Both the position numbers and the translations under genes were made by a program. A stretch of DNA of 36,259 bases from a virus. The notes under the pieces were generated by a model. It did not search any database. It saw only the letters and a list, made by a program, of their open reading frames with translations, and was not told the origin of the DNA. Within the stretch, counting starts at the first letter, position 1; every line of letters starts with the position of its first letter. Shown here in pieces: positions 22,771 through 29,108 of this stretch. The stretch spans positions 1-36,259 of IMG/VR virus record IMGVR_UViG_3300026518_000031. One strand, written 5' to 3'.

Positions 22771-24120
22771 TCAAAATCCTTTGACGGCATCGGACAAATC
22801 AACTGTGTCTTTATCCGGGCACTCATCGGTGCTCTGGACAATTTCCGTCGTGTGCTGGATGCGGCTAATCGGCACATGCCACCACGCCGGGCCTTGCCGC
22901 ACTTTTTCCACCCACAGGCACGAATGCGCGAATTTGTCGCGCGGGTCGCGCTCGGTGTCTGGCCGCGGGTAGATAAAGAAAATATCGTCGGCGTCCTGCT
23001 CAAGCCGCCCGCTCTCGCGCAGGTCGGCCATGTTGGGGCGCTTGTCCATGCGCTCCTCAACTTTGCGGTTGAGTTGGTGTACCACAAGGCCATACACGCC
23101 AAGCCTGCCAATCACCCGCCGGATTTGCAGTGACGCGCTGGAAACGCGGTCGTAGGGCTTGACCGCGCCGGGGATACTAACCAACCCCAAATAGTCCAGG
23201 ATGAGAGTGTCAATACCGCCATGCCGCGCCTTGAAACGCTCGGCGGCTGCCAGTATCGCCGCGGGCGTAGCGCCGGGCAGGTGTAGGATTTCCAGCGGCA
23301 ATTGCGCGAGTTCCTGCGGCACACGATGGAGCGCCTCCCACTCCTCCTCCCCAAGTTTGCCGCGCCGAATTTTCGGGATTGGGATGCCAGAAACCTGCGC
23401 CGCCACGCGCTGCCCCAACTGCTTCGCGGCCATCTCCAGCGATACAAGCAGCACACGCCGCCCGGCCCGTGCCGAGCGAATGGCGGCAGTAAGCGCAAGT
23501 GACGACTTCCCCTCCCCAGGCCGCGCCGCCAAAATCGTCATCTGGTCGCCCTCGGCCATAAAAAGGCGGTCGAGTTTTGGCAGCCCCCAGAATATCTTGG
23601 ACACCTCATCCGGGTGTTCTGCCGCGTGGTGCGCGGCGGAAATGGCCTCGTTGACGGCCACGCTCACATGCACAGCCTGGGCCGCCCCACGCCCATCTTG
23701 GGCTATCGCTAAAAACGCCTCGGCCTCGCGGGAAGGGTCGGCGGCGGGGTCATACGCGGCCTTCGCTACGCGCTCGGCCTGCTGCAAATAGCGGCGGCGT
23801 CTCCATAGGTCGACCACCCGTGCCGCGTAATCCGGCGCGTTGAGGCTGGAAACCGGCGTAGCGGCCAGGCGCGCGAGATACACAACCCCGCCAGCGTCGC
23901 CAAGCCTGCCGAGGGATTTCAACTCGGCTTCCAGCGTCAGGGTGTCCACAGCCTCGCCGCGGGCCGCGAGGCGTTTCATTGCCTCCCAAATCCAGCGGTG
24001 CCGCCCGCTGAAAAACGCCTCCGCGGGCAGATCAATCTCCGCCAGCAAGTCGGGCGAGATGAGCACCGCGCCCAAAAGCGCGGCTTCCAGTTTCAGGTCG
24101 TGCGGTGCTGCGGTTGCCAT
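22771..24120 (-). CDS. dnaB: DnaB-like replicative helicase
   Basis: The protein has 449 residues. The N-terminal domain (LKLEAALLGAVLISPDLLAE, FFSGRHRWIWEAMKRLAARGEAVD) is the DnaB N-domain. The RecA-like domain has Walker A ARPGEGKSSLA (about residue 206), Walker B TLILDYLGLV (about 302), a sensor His-Gln (VVHQLNR) and the SGRLEQDADDIFF segment. Length is normal. It follows the initiator gene, which would load it at the candidate origin. GAGAGGAGGCACA precedes the ATG. Confidence 0.93.
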   Translation of the reverse strand: MATAAPHDLKLEAALLGAVLISPDLLAEIDLPAEAFFSGRHRWIWEAMKRLAARGEAVDTLTLEAELKSLGRLGDAGGVVYLARLAATPVSSLNAPDYAARVVDLWRRRRYLQQAERVAKAAYDPAADPSREAEAFLAIAQDGRGAAQAVHVSVAVNEAISAAHHAAEHPDEVSKIFWGLPKLDRLFMAEGDQMTILAARPGEGKSSLALTAAIRSARAGRRVLLVSLEMAAKQLGQRVAAQVSGIPIPKIRRGKLGEEEWEALHRVPQELAQLPLEILHLPGATPAAILAAAERFKARHGGIDTLILDYLGLVSIPGAVKPYDRVSSASLQIRRVIGRLGVYGLVVHQLNRKVEERMDKRPNMADLRESGRLEQDADDIFFIYPRPDTERDPRDKFAHSCLWVEKVRQGPAWWHVPISRIQHTTEIVQSTDECPDKDTVDLSDAVKGF

Positions 24121-24135
24121 TGTGCCTCCTCTCGG

Positions 24136-25083
24136 TTAGATGCCCAGCGCGTCGGCCAGTTCTTCCACCGATGCCGCCGGGCGCGTTTTCTTCCGCTTGC
24201 CTTTTGGCCGGTTTTTGTACTCCGGCCACGTGCCAGCCCACACGCGGGCCAGTAACTCATGCACCTGCTGGTGGCCGGGCGCACTCTCACGCCCATCCCA
24301 CGCCCACCAGCCGCGGTACACAACCCTAAGGTCGGCCTGCAACGCGGCCAGCACTTCCGGCCAAGCCGCGCCGCCCAGCGCCTTGCGCTTCGCGGTGAGC
24401 GCGCGCTTGGCCTCACGGGCAAGGCGCGGGTACACCGGCTCCGGCACGGGCGTTTCGGCGTCCGTGATGATGCCCGTCACGACCGCCCAGGCCGTCACAG
24501 CGGCGCGCAAAATTTCGGCGGGGACTTTTTCTTTTTTGCCTTTACGCGCGCGTGGTTTTTTACTCTCGCGCGTGTCTTTTTGTTCAGAAGCCTTCTCTGG
24601 CTTAAAAGGCGAGGCATTGCCCTCGCCGCCAGCGCGGCGCTTGCGCCGTGGTGATGCGTTAGCATCACCACTATCGTTAACTTGGGGCGTTAATTGGGGC
24701 GTTAACGTTGCATCCTTAAGTGCAACACCCTGTTGCATGTATGGCGCAACACCCGTTGCATCCTTAAGTGCAACACCCCCTTTCTTGTCTTTGTCTGGTG
24801 GGAAATCAAAGCGAATTTGTACCAAGTTCGGCGCGCGACTGCCGTCTTCGTTTCGCTGCTTATGCACGTTGAGATACCCTCGTTCTTCAAGCAACTTGAT
24901 GTGCCGGCTAATTGTGCTGCGTGATAAGCCGCGGATTTCAGCAAGGGCGCGCAGCGATGGGAAACACCAGCCGTTTTTATCGCCGTAAAGCCCCAATGCT
25001 GCCAGAGTGCGGAATACATTGTCTGGCATGTCTTTATCACCCACGGCGCGGGAAGGGACTACAGAAAACCTTTGCTCACCCAC
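24136..25083 (-). CDS. Replication initiator with N-terminal winged helix
   Basis: The protein has 315 residues with a GTG start (CCGGAGGTG upstream). The N-terminal domain has PDNVFRTLAALGLYGDKNG, SLRALAEIRGLSRSTISRHIKLLEERGYL, a helix-turn-helix of the type found in phage initiators. The middle is a low-complexity linker encoded by the iteron-like repeats at 24675-24778; it contains the direct peptide repeat GVALKDAT. A basic patch (RARKGKKEK) and a C-terminal domain follow (ILRAAVTAWAVVTGIITDAE, LQADLRVVYRGWWAWDG). By analogy with lambda O, initiator plus iterons inside its own gene implies replication starts here. Confidence 0.8.
   Translation of the reverse strand: MGEQRFSVVPSRAVGDKDMPDNVFRTLAALGLYGDKNGWCFPSLRALAEIRGLSRSTISRHIKLLEERGYLNVHKQRNEDGSRAPNLVQIRFDFPPDKDKKGGVALKDATGVAPYMQQGVALKDATLTPQLTPQVNDSGDANASPRRKRRAGGEGNASPFKPEKASEQKDTRESKKPRARKGKKEKVPAEILRAAVTAWAVVTGIITDAETPVPEPVYPRLAREAKRALTAKRKALGGAAWPEVLAALQADLRVVYRGWWAWDGRESAPGHQQVHELLARVWAGTWPEYKNRPKGKRKKTRPAASVEELADALGI
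24675..24778. repeat. Iteron-like repeats, candidate origin of replication
   Basis: Three tandem repeats of about 24 bp lie at 24707-24730, 24732-24754 and 24755-24778. Each has the form GTTGCAT, a 6-8-base centre, then GCAACACCC; the first and third are identical and each contains an inverted GTTGCA/TGCAAC. Just before them CGTTAA(C/T)TTGGGG occurs twice (24675-24687, 24688-24699), followed by CGTTAAC. They lie inside the initiator gene, as in lambdoid origins. Confidence 0.65.
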
Positions 25084-25240
25084 TCAACACCTCCGGCTTA
25101 AACGCACCAGCCCCCGCGGGGAACGCGCGCAGGTGGAAATTTGCCGGATTTCCAAACGCACAGGAGCGCAATGCCAACGCATAAAGCGCGCGCCCCCCGC
25201 AGGGGCTGATAGTGTATTTTGTAGTTGTTGGCGATGGCAT
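25076..25240 (-). CDS. Possible small protein upstream of the initiator
   Basis: The predicted protein has 54 residues from MPSPTTTKYTISPCGGRALY. A weak GGGAG site precedes ATG at 25240, and the stop overlaps the initiator GTG. It fills the otherwise empty space between two early genes. The sequence (ALALRSCAFGNPANFHLRAF) does not match a family I know, so coding status is uncertain. Confidence 0.4.
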   Translation of the reverse strand: MPSPTTTKYTISPCGGRALYALALRSCAFGNPANFHLRAFPAGAGAFKPEVLSG

Positions 25241-25277
25241 TTTACTACTCCCGTTCAGGAAATCCGGCACCTTGATT

Positions 25278-25865
25278 TTACCGCAAACCGCCGGGGGTGT
25301 CAAGCGTGCCCCATTGCTCCGCCATTGCCCGCGCTATGCCCGGATAGGTGCGCGACCGCTCCAATGCTCTCCGGGGTGACGGCGGCATTTTCCAGATGCG
25401 ATGTTCGCGGCCTGCCACAATGTTCGTGGGGTGCAACGGTGGAAGGTTTTTTAGCCACAGGCAAGTCGCCTTGGTCTCGCCATGCCCGAATTGCCACGGC
25501 TGGATTATCTGGTCGTATTTGCGACCAATGATTTCAAGCGCGTACCGGTGCGGAATGGGGTTCTCAACGGCAATCCGTGGGATGGGTGCATCCAGCAGCA
25601 GCCTGAAAAACTCCGCTGCCTCGCGCATTTCGTCCCACAGATTGCGCTCATGCAGCCAGCGCACACCGGAATTTGCCAAGCGCGTACAGGGCGGGTGCGC
25701 AATCATTAAATCCCACCCATCGCCCAAAATGTCGCGCACATCGCCCTGATAATGAGGCCCCGGCCTCTCGGACGGTAGCAGGTCGCATGATACAGCATTA
25801 TGCCCGGCCGCGATAAACGCATCGCGCACAACGCCGCTAAATTCGCAGCAGACCAACACGCGCAT
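25278..25865 (-). CDS. Cytosine-C5 DNA methyltransferase-like protein
   Basis: The protein has 195 residues from MRVLVCCEFSGVVRDAFI; GAGGAGGCGTA precedes this ATG, so the longer upstream reading is unlikely. Motif I (CCEFSG), motif IV with the catalytic Cys (IAHPPCTRLANSG) and motif VI (AVENPIP) are present. The protein is short for a C5 methyltransferase and has no long target-recognition domain; this compact type is common in phages. The 231 bases upstream hold a 9-bp stem (GCCCCCGCG / CGCGGGGGC) but no convincing promoter. Confidence 0.8.
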   Translation of the reverse strand: MRVLVCCEFSGVVRDAFIAAGHNAVSCDLLPSERPGPHYQGDVRDILGDGWDLMIAHPPCTRLANSGVRWLHERNLWDEMREAAEFFRLLLDAPIPRIAVENPIPHRYALEIIGRKYDQIIQPWQFGHGETKATCLWLKNLPPLHPTNIVAGREHRIWKMPPSPRRALERSRTYPGIARAMAEQWGTLDTPGGLR

Positions 25866-26096
25866 TACGCCTCCTCTTGTTTTTGCCCCCGCGCCCGGCA
25901 ACGCGGGGGCTTCCCAAGATACGGAAGTGAAATCGACCGCTCTTTCTGCCCGAAATTCCCCCGCCGGTGCCGCTGCCGGAACGACGCCCAGCGGGTTGCC
26001 GCGTATTTTTTCGCCCCGCGGCGCGGGCGTGATTTGGGCGGGCAACCCCGCCTCCCTCTGCGCCCCGGAAGCGCCAGGGCGCAGAAGGCGATGGTG

Positions 26097-26408
26097 TTAC
26101 GCTGCCCCATTCCTGTTCCAGCCCAAAATTTGGGCAGAAAGCCGCCCCTCTTCGTGGTACGCCTCGCGGTACTGGCGCTCCAACCGCTCGGCCTCCGCGC
26201 CGAGGGCGTTCAGGCGCTGCTGGGTGCTGGCCGGAATGCCGCCGGTTTCGGGGTCGGGGCCAGCGGCTTCGGCCTCGTCGCAGGCCGCGAGGTAGCGCGC
26301 CCAGGCCTCCTCGGTTTCGGCGCGCAGGCGGGCGCGGCGGGCGCGTACGGCTTCAAGGCGCTTGGTCAAATCCCGGATATTGTCGGGTTTTACAGTTAAT
26401 TTTTGCAT
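26097..26408 (-). CDS. Small coiled-coil protein
   Basis: The protein has 103 residues. Nearly all of it is charged helix: NIRDLTKRLEAVRARRARLRAETEE, then LNALGAEAERLERQYREAYHEE, with a short Gly/Pro break in the middle. CAGGAGGCAGCC precedes the ATG. It follows RecT and the tRNA-like element in the early operon. A helper or DNA-binding role is possible; I recognise no family. Confidence 0.68.
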   Translation of the reverse strand: MQKLTVKPDNIRDLTKRLEAVRARRARLRAETEEAWARYLAACDEAEAAGPDPETGGIPASTQQRLNALGAEAERLERQYREAYHEEGRLSAQILGWNRNGAA

Positions 26409-26450
26409 GGCTGCCTCCTGTGATAGTTTTTGAGAGTAATTATGAGAAGG

Positions 26451-26526
26451 TGGACGCGGCGGGAGTTGAACCCGCTTCCGGCAGGTGCGCGTCGGCGTTT
26501 CCTGCCGTCTAAACCGTTACGCGCCC
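26451..26526 (-). ncRNA. tRNA-like element with a non-canonical anticodon arm
   Basis: The 76-base element has a full acceptor stem (GGGCGCG at 26526-26520 with CGCGTCC at 26458-26452, one G-U pair). Its T arm is perfect (GCGGG, loop TTCAACT, CCCGC), with A as discriminator. A D-arm-like segment (GTAACGGTTTAGAC) follows the acceptor. The middle instead makes GGCAGG / CCTGCC around a 15-base loop, so no normal 7-base anticodon loop or anticodon can be assigned. It may be a decayed tRNA, a tRNA mimic, or an attachment-site remnant. It lies in the gap between recT and the coiled-coil gene. Confidence 0.5.
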
Positions 26527-26568
26527 AAATGGGGCGAGGGGCGCATAGCGCGCCCCTCTCGGTGGTGG

Positions 26569-27474
26569 TTATTCGGGCAATTGCACATCGCCGGATTTCA
26601 GCGCGGCAATGGCGGCGTCCAATTCCTGCAACGCCACGGGGTCGGGCAGCCATCCCGCCTCATCCCGCTCAGGCTTCAGCCACCGCCACAGGGCGGCGGT
26701 TTCCGCGCCGGTCAGGTTGTGGGGTTCGCGCTCTCCCACCAGCCACGCCAGCAAATCGGGCGCAACCTCGCCGTCGCTGGTGGCGAGGATTTCGGCGATG
26801 GCCGCGCGCTTGGTTTCGCCGTCTTCCAGCGGCTTGCCGTCCAGCGCGTCCGCCGCCTTGCGGATGGCTTCGCGCAGTTCAGCGGGTGCGTAGGGGCGGG
26901 AGGGCTTGGCGGGTTTCGGGGCGGGCGCTGCGGGCACTTCGCGATATTCCGCCGTAACAGTTTCGCCATCGTCAAAATCGGCGACTTCCTCCGGCGTGTA
27001 AACTCCCACGGCCACGCCGGGGAATGTCATACGCACGCCCTCGGAAATCACCCGCGCCCGCAACATCTGGCGCGGGTATTTGCGCCAGTTGTCTTTGCCA
27101 GCCAGCCCGGCGCGCTTGGCCTGCTCCATGTCCCACGTCACGGTTACGGGCTTGGGGCTGTTGGGGTGGCTGAAACGGGCGCTCACGCGCTGGTCGGTGT
27201 ACTCCAGCCATTCCACCTTGCCGCCTGCCTGCTGGAAGCGGGCCAGCATGGCATCGGCGCGCAGGGCAGGGCGGCCCTGGATGATGTGGTAATCGCGGGC
27301 TGCCGCCGCGGGGTGCATTCCCTCGGCCTGGGCGATGAGCATGAGCGCCGCGGCCTGTTCAGGCGTTTTCATGCCAAACAGGCCGGAGCGCGCAATCATT
27401 TCGGCAGCGCGCGCGATTTCCTCAATTCCCCATTGCGGGGCGTTTGCGCTTTCGCGCTTGGCGAGTTCTCCCAT
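26569..27474 (-). CDS. recT: RecT-like single-strand annealing protein
   Basis: The protein has 301 residues from MGELAKRESANAPQWG; AAGGAGGCAGTT precedes this ATG. The RecT core is clear: RSGLFGMKTPEQAAALMLIAQAEGMHPAAAARDYHIIQGRPALRADAMLARF in outline, then WEYTDQRV-like strands and RKYPRQMLRARVISEGVRMTFPGVAVGVYTPEE. It anneals complementary single strands during phage recombination and replication. The C-terminal third is Ala/Pro-rich with a helical tail. No RecE-type exonuclease is seen beside it. It is the first gene of the early leftward operon. Confidence 0.88.
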   Translation of the reverse strand: MGELAKRESANAPQWGIEEIARAAEMIARSGLFGMKTPEQAAALMLIAQAEGMHPAAAARDYHIIQGRPALRADAMLARFQQAGGKVEWLEYTDQRVSARFSHPNSPKPVTVTWDMEQAKRAGLAGKDNWRKYPRQMLRARVISEGVRMTFPGVAVGVYTPEEVADFDDGETVTAEYREVPAAPAPKPAKPSRPYAPAELREAIRKAADALDGKPLEDGETKRAAIAEILATSDGEVAPDLLAWLVGEREPHNLTGAETAALWRWLKPERDEAGWLPDPVALQELDAAIAALKSGDVQLPE

Positions 27475-27520
27475 AACTGCCTCCTTTCTCGGATTTGCGC
27501 CCCGAATTGGGCACGTTCTC

Positions 27521-27549
27521 ATTATAAGTCATTCTCGCTTGTGTGTCAA
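27521..27549 (-). promoter_or_regulatory. Leftward early promoter, full consensus
   Basis: On the minus strand TTGACA (27549-27544), a 17-base spacer and TATAAT (27526-27521) match the sigma70 consensus at all twelve positions. It would start about 40 bases upstream of recT and drive the leftward early operon down to 19.1 kb. Confidence 0.9.
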
Positions 27550-27581
27550 CAAATCTCATGTATCAATTTCCCTGAATTTTC

Positions 27582-27610
27582 TTGACAAAACGGGCGAATG
27601 GGTGTATCAT
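27582..27610 (+). promoter_or_regulatory. Rightward promoter of the 27.6-32.9 kb unit
   Basis: TTGACA (27582-27587), a 17-base spacer and TATCAT (27605-27610) form a near-consensus promoter, back to back with the leftward early promoter 32 bases away. Its transcript begins with the structured leader at 27612. Confidence 0.85.
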
Positions 27611-27611
27611 T

Positions 27612-27717
27612 AGGGCAGATGGGGCGCATGGCCCCACGAAAGACGCCCTGCGGGGAACCAGCCCATAGCCCGCACCACTGGCCGGTGCGAAAGGGGCTGT
27701 AAAACGGTCTGGGCTGG
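27612..27717 (+). ncRNA. Structured 5' leader of the rightward unit
   Basis: Two complex hairpins are visible. Hairpin I: AGGGC (27612-27616) with GCCCT (27645-27649), enclosing TGGGGC / GCCCCA (27620-27636) and a one-sided CGAAAGAC loop. Hairpin II: CCAGCCCA (27658-27665) with TGGGCTGG (27710-27717), enclosing AGCCC / GGGCT and GCACC / GGTGC with a GAAAG bulge. The rightward promoter would start transcription at about 27616-27617, within the first strand. I do not recognise a known riboswitch or ribozyme. Confidence 0.6.
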
Positions 27718-27747
27718 CTGGGCGAAGCGACCTACCCGCATATCCCT

Positions 27748-27779
27748 GCCCGCGACCGTGGCGAAAAACGGCGAAGGAG
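27748..27779 (+). repeat. Leader element copy 1 (before the 27786 gene)
   Basis: GCCCGCGACCGTGGC, then GAAA, then AACGGCGAAGGAG. GCC can pair with GGC, and CCGT with the downstream ACGG, crossing it: a small pseudoknot candidate ending in the ribosome site. Copies occur at 28046-28077 and 29069-29101. Confidence 0.7.
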
Positions 27780-27785
27780 AAACTC

Positions 27786-27977
27786 ATGGCGAAACACAAT
27801 ATCAACCGCAAGTATGGTCGCAATAAGGCCAAGTGCGAGCGCTATCGCCGCGAACACCGCCGCGAGCGCAACAAACTGCGCCGCATCTTGCAAAGCAACG
27901 GTGAGGCGGCGGCGCGCGCCTATGCCGAACAGCAACACGCGGAATACAAATATCTCCCTGCTCGCAAAGCGGGCTAA
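27786..27977 (+). CDS. Small highly basic protein
   Basis: The protein has 63 residues (MAKHNINRKYGRNKAKCERY). It is almost wholly helical and basic: RREHRRERNKLRRILQSNGEAAARAYAEQQHAEYKY. GAAGGAGAAACTC precedes the ATG. It is the first gene of the rightward unit, so it is probably expressed early. Nucleic-acid binding is likely from charge alone; no family is recognised. Confidence 0.72.
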   Translation: MAKHNINRKYGRNKAKCERYRREHRRERNKLRRILQSNGEAAARAYAEQQHAEYKYLPARKAG

Positions 27978-28045
27978 CGCCATGTGAAGCCGACCCGCCT
28001 TCGGCGGTATGCCCGCGGCGCGAATTTTCCCGACTTTGGTAGCCC

Positions 28046-28077
28046 GCCCGCGACCGTGGCGTAAAACGGCGAAGGAG
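28046..28077 (+). repeat. Leader element copy 2 (before the 28085 gene)
   Basis: GCCCGCGACCGTGGC, then GTAA, then AACGGCGAAGGAG. It is identical to copy 1 outside the variable loop and lies just before the GTG start at 28085. Confidence 0.75.
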
Positions 28078-28084
28078 GCAGAAA

Positions 28085-28411
28085 GTGATTGTCAATCTCA
28101 CCCCACACGAACTGAAGCTCCATGATGAAGGCGGTCGTCTTGTCGCGACCGTCCCCCCCAGCGGACAGGTAGCCCGCGTGCGCACCAGCGCGGTGCGCGT
28201 TGGCGAGGCCGCCGAGGGCGTGCCCCTGTTCGTCACCGAGTTCGGTGACGTGGAGGGTTTGCCCGCGCCGAAGCCCGACACCATCTACGTGGTGAGCGGG
28301 CTGGTGCGCAGCCACCCGCAGGTTGCCGCCCGCGAGGACGTCTACTCCCCCGGCCGCCTGCTCCGCGACGAGCAGGGGCGGGTCGTGGGCGCAGTCGGCC
28401 TGACCCGCTAA
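28085..28411 (+). CDS. Conserved phage/plasmid protein (MIVNLTPHE family)
   Basis: The protein has 108 residues with a GTG start. The pattern MIVNLTPHELKLHDEGG, TVPPSGQVARVRTS, GVPLFVTEFGDVEGLPAPKPDTIYVVSGLV, and the end SPGRLLRDEQGRVVGAVGL is that of a small beta-rich protein widespread in phages, plasmids and actinobacterial mobile elements, without known function. AGGAGGCAGAAA precedes the GTG, following leader element copy 2. Confidence 0.78.
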   Translation: MIVNLTPHELKLHDEGGRLVATVPPSGQVARVRTSAVRVGEAAEGVPLFVTEFGDVEGLPAPKPDTIYVVSGLVRSHPQVAAREDVYSPGRLLRDEQGRVVGAVGLTR

Positions 28412-28419
28412 TCCCCCAT

Positions 28420-28450
28420 AGCCCAGCGCGTGTTTAGAGCGCGCTGGGCT
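28420..28450 (+). other. 11-bp intergenic stem-loop
   Basis: AGCCCAGCGCG (28420-28430) pairs perfectly with CGCGCTGGGCT (28440-28450). It lies between two genes, 22 bases before the next start, and lacks a T-tract. Partial termination or mRNA stabilisation is more likely than full termination. Confidence 0.55.
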
Positions 28451-28471
28451 GTGCCAGTTTAAGGAGCCGCT

Positions 28472-28747
28472 ATGGAAGAACCGCAGGCGTGTGTCCCCCT
28501 AAAAGCATACCACCCCACCGCGCGCCTCACCCTCACCGAACTGCGCGCCGCGGGCTTCATCAGCGCGCAGGGCGGGAAGATTGAGGGCCAGGAGGCGCTC
28601 GCCCAGTGGGGCGGCCACCAGATGCGGGCGGCGCTGCGCTCGCTGATTGCGCGCGGGCTCGTAGTTGTTGAGCGCCCGCGGCACGGGAGCCGCCCGGGTG
28701 TCTACGTCCTGAACTGGGCGGCGCTTGAGCCGGATTTTGCCCCGTGA
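28472..28747 (+). CDS. Winged-helix-like small protein
   Basis: The protein has 91 residues. RLTLTELRAAGFISAQGG, then HQMRAALRSLIARGLVVVERPRHGSRPGVYVLNWAAL, has the helix-helix-wing pattern of a small winged-helix DNA-binding domain, the wing being the VVVERP...GVYVLN hairpin. AAGGAGCCGCT precedes the ATG. It is the last gene before the cassette array and a candidate regulator of this unit; the fold is inferred from pattern. Confidence 0.65.
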   Translation: MEEPQACVPLKAYHPTARLTLTELRAAGFISAQGGKIEGQEALAQWGGHQMRAALRSLIARGLVVVERPRHGSRPGVYVLNWAALEPDFAP

Positions 28748-28760
28748 GGGGTGTATATCC

Positions 28761-28791
28761 GGCTTAATTGACGGTTAATTAATAGTTGGGC
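28761..28791 (+). other. attI-like left boundary of the cassette array
   Basis: GTTGGGC (28785-28791) is a GTTRRRY core and the first base block of cassette 1. Just upstream is an AT-rich stretch with two TTAATT copies 11 bp apart (28764, 28775), unlike its GC-rich surroundings. No paired R'' arm is found upstream, so this is not an attC; an attI-like or secondary target site is the best reading. Confidence 0.5.
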
Positions 28792-28820
28792 GGCTGAAGC
28801 CCAAACACAGGAGGTTTACC

Positions 28821-29057
28821 ATGCAATTACCCAAAAATGCCACGATTGACAGTGCGCAACTGCGCGGCCTTGTCCGCGAGCGTAACATCTACGCGGCGGC
28901 GCTTGAACGCATCGCCGCGCTGACCGAAACAGCGCTTGATGCCACCGACGCGGCCAATGAAGCCATGCGCATCGCGCGCAATGCGCTTGAGGAAGCAATC
29001 AAAGGCCGCCCAACCCCCGCTGCACCGGACTCGGCTGACGCCGAGCCGGTGAGCTAA
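28821..29057 (+). CDS. Cassette 1 gene: small helical protein
   Basis: The protein has 78 residues (MQLPKNATIDSAQLRGLVRE). The body is a charged helix (RNIYAAALERIAALTETALDATDAANEAMRIARNALEEA). The last residues, TPAAPDSADAEPVS, are encoded by attC1 itself and the stop lies inside that site. CAGGAGGTTTACC precedes the ATG. It is carried on cassette 28785-29060. Function unknown; a structural-helix or binding role is possible. Confidence 0.75.
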   Translation: MQLPKNATIDSAQLRGLVRERNIYAAALERIAALTETALDATDAANEAMRIARNALEEAIKGRPTPAAPDSADAEPVS

Positions 29058-29067
29058 ACCGTTAGGT
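29008..29067 (+). other. attC site 1
   Basis: It spans 60 bases from R'' GCCCAAC (29008-29014) to R' GTTAGGT (29061-29067). The L arms GCTGCACCGG and CCGGTGAGC pair with one extrahelical G; an extrahelical A follows 6 bp later; CTCGGC / GCCGAG closes the stem. R'' is the exact reverse complement of the first bases of cassette 1 (GTTGGGC). Confidence 0.88.
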
Positions 29068-29068
29068 T

Positions 29069-29101
29069 GCCCGCGACCGTGGCCTTGTAACGGCGAAGGA
29101 G
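29069..29101 (+). repeat. Leader element copy 3, inside cassette 2
   Basis: GCCCGCGACCGTGGC, then CTTGT, then AACGGCGAAGGAG. It begins two bases after the core of attC1 and leads into the cassette 2 gene. Its paired parts are identical to the two phage copies at 27748 and 28046. Confidence 0.8.
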
Positions 29102-29108
29102 CTATATC

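Noticed and set aside
27971-28045. GGCTAAC after the first rightward gene and GGTAGCC before leader element copy 2, as a possible sixth attC
   Set aside because: The flanking arms do not pair and no extrahelical-base pattern is found; GGTAGCC deviates from the core. At most it is a decayed single core.
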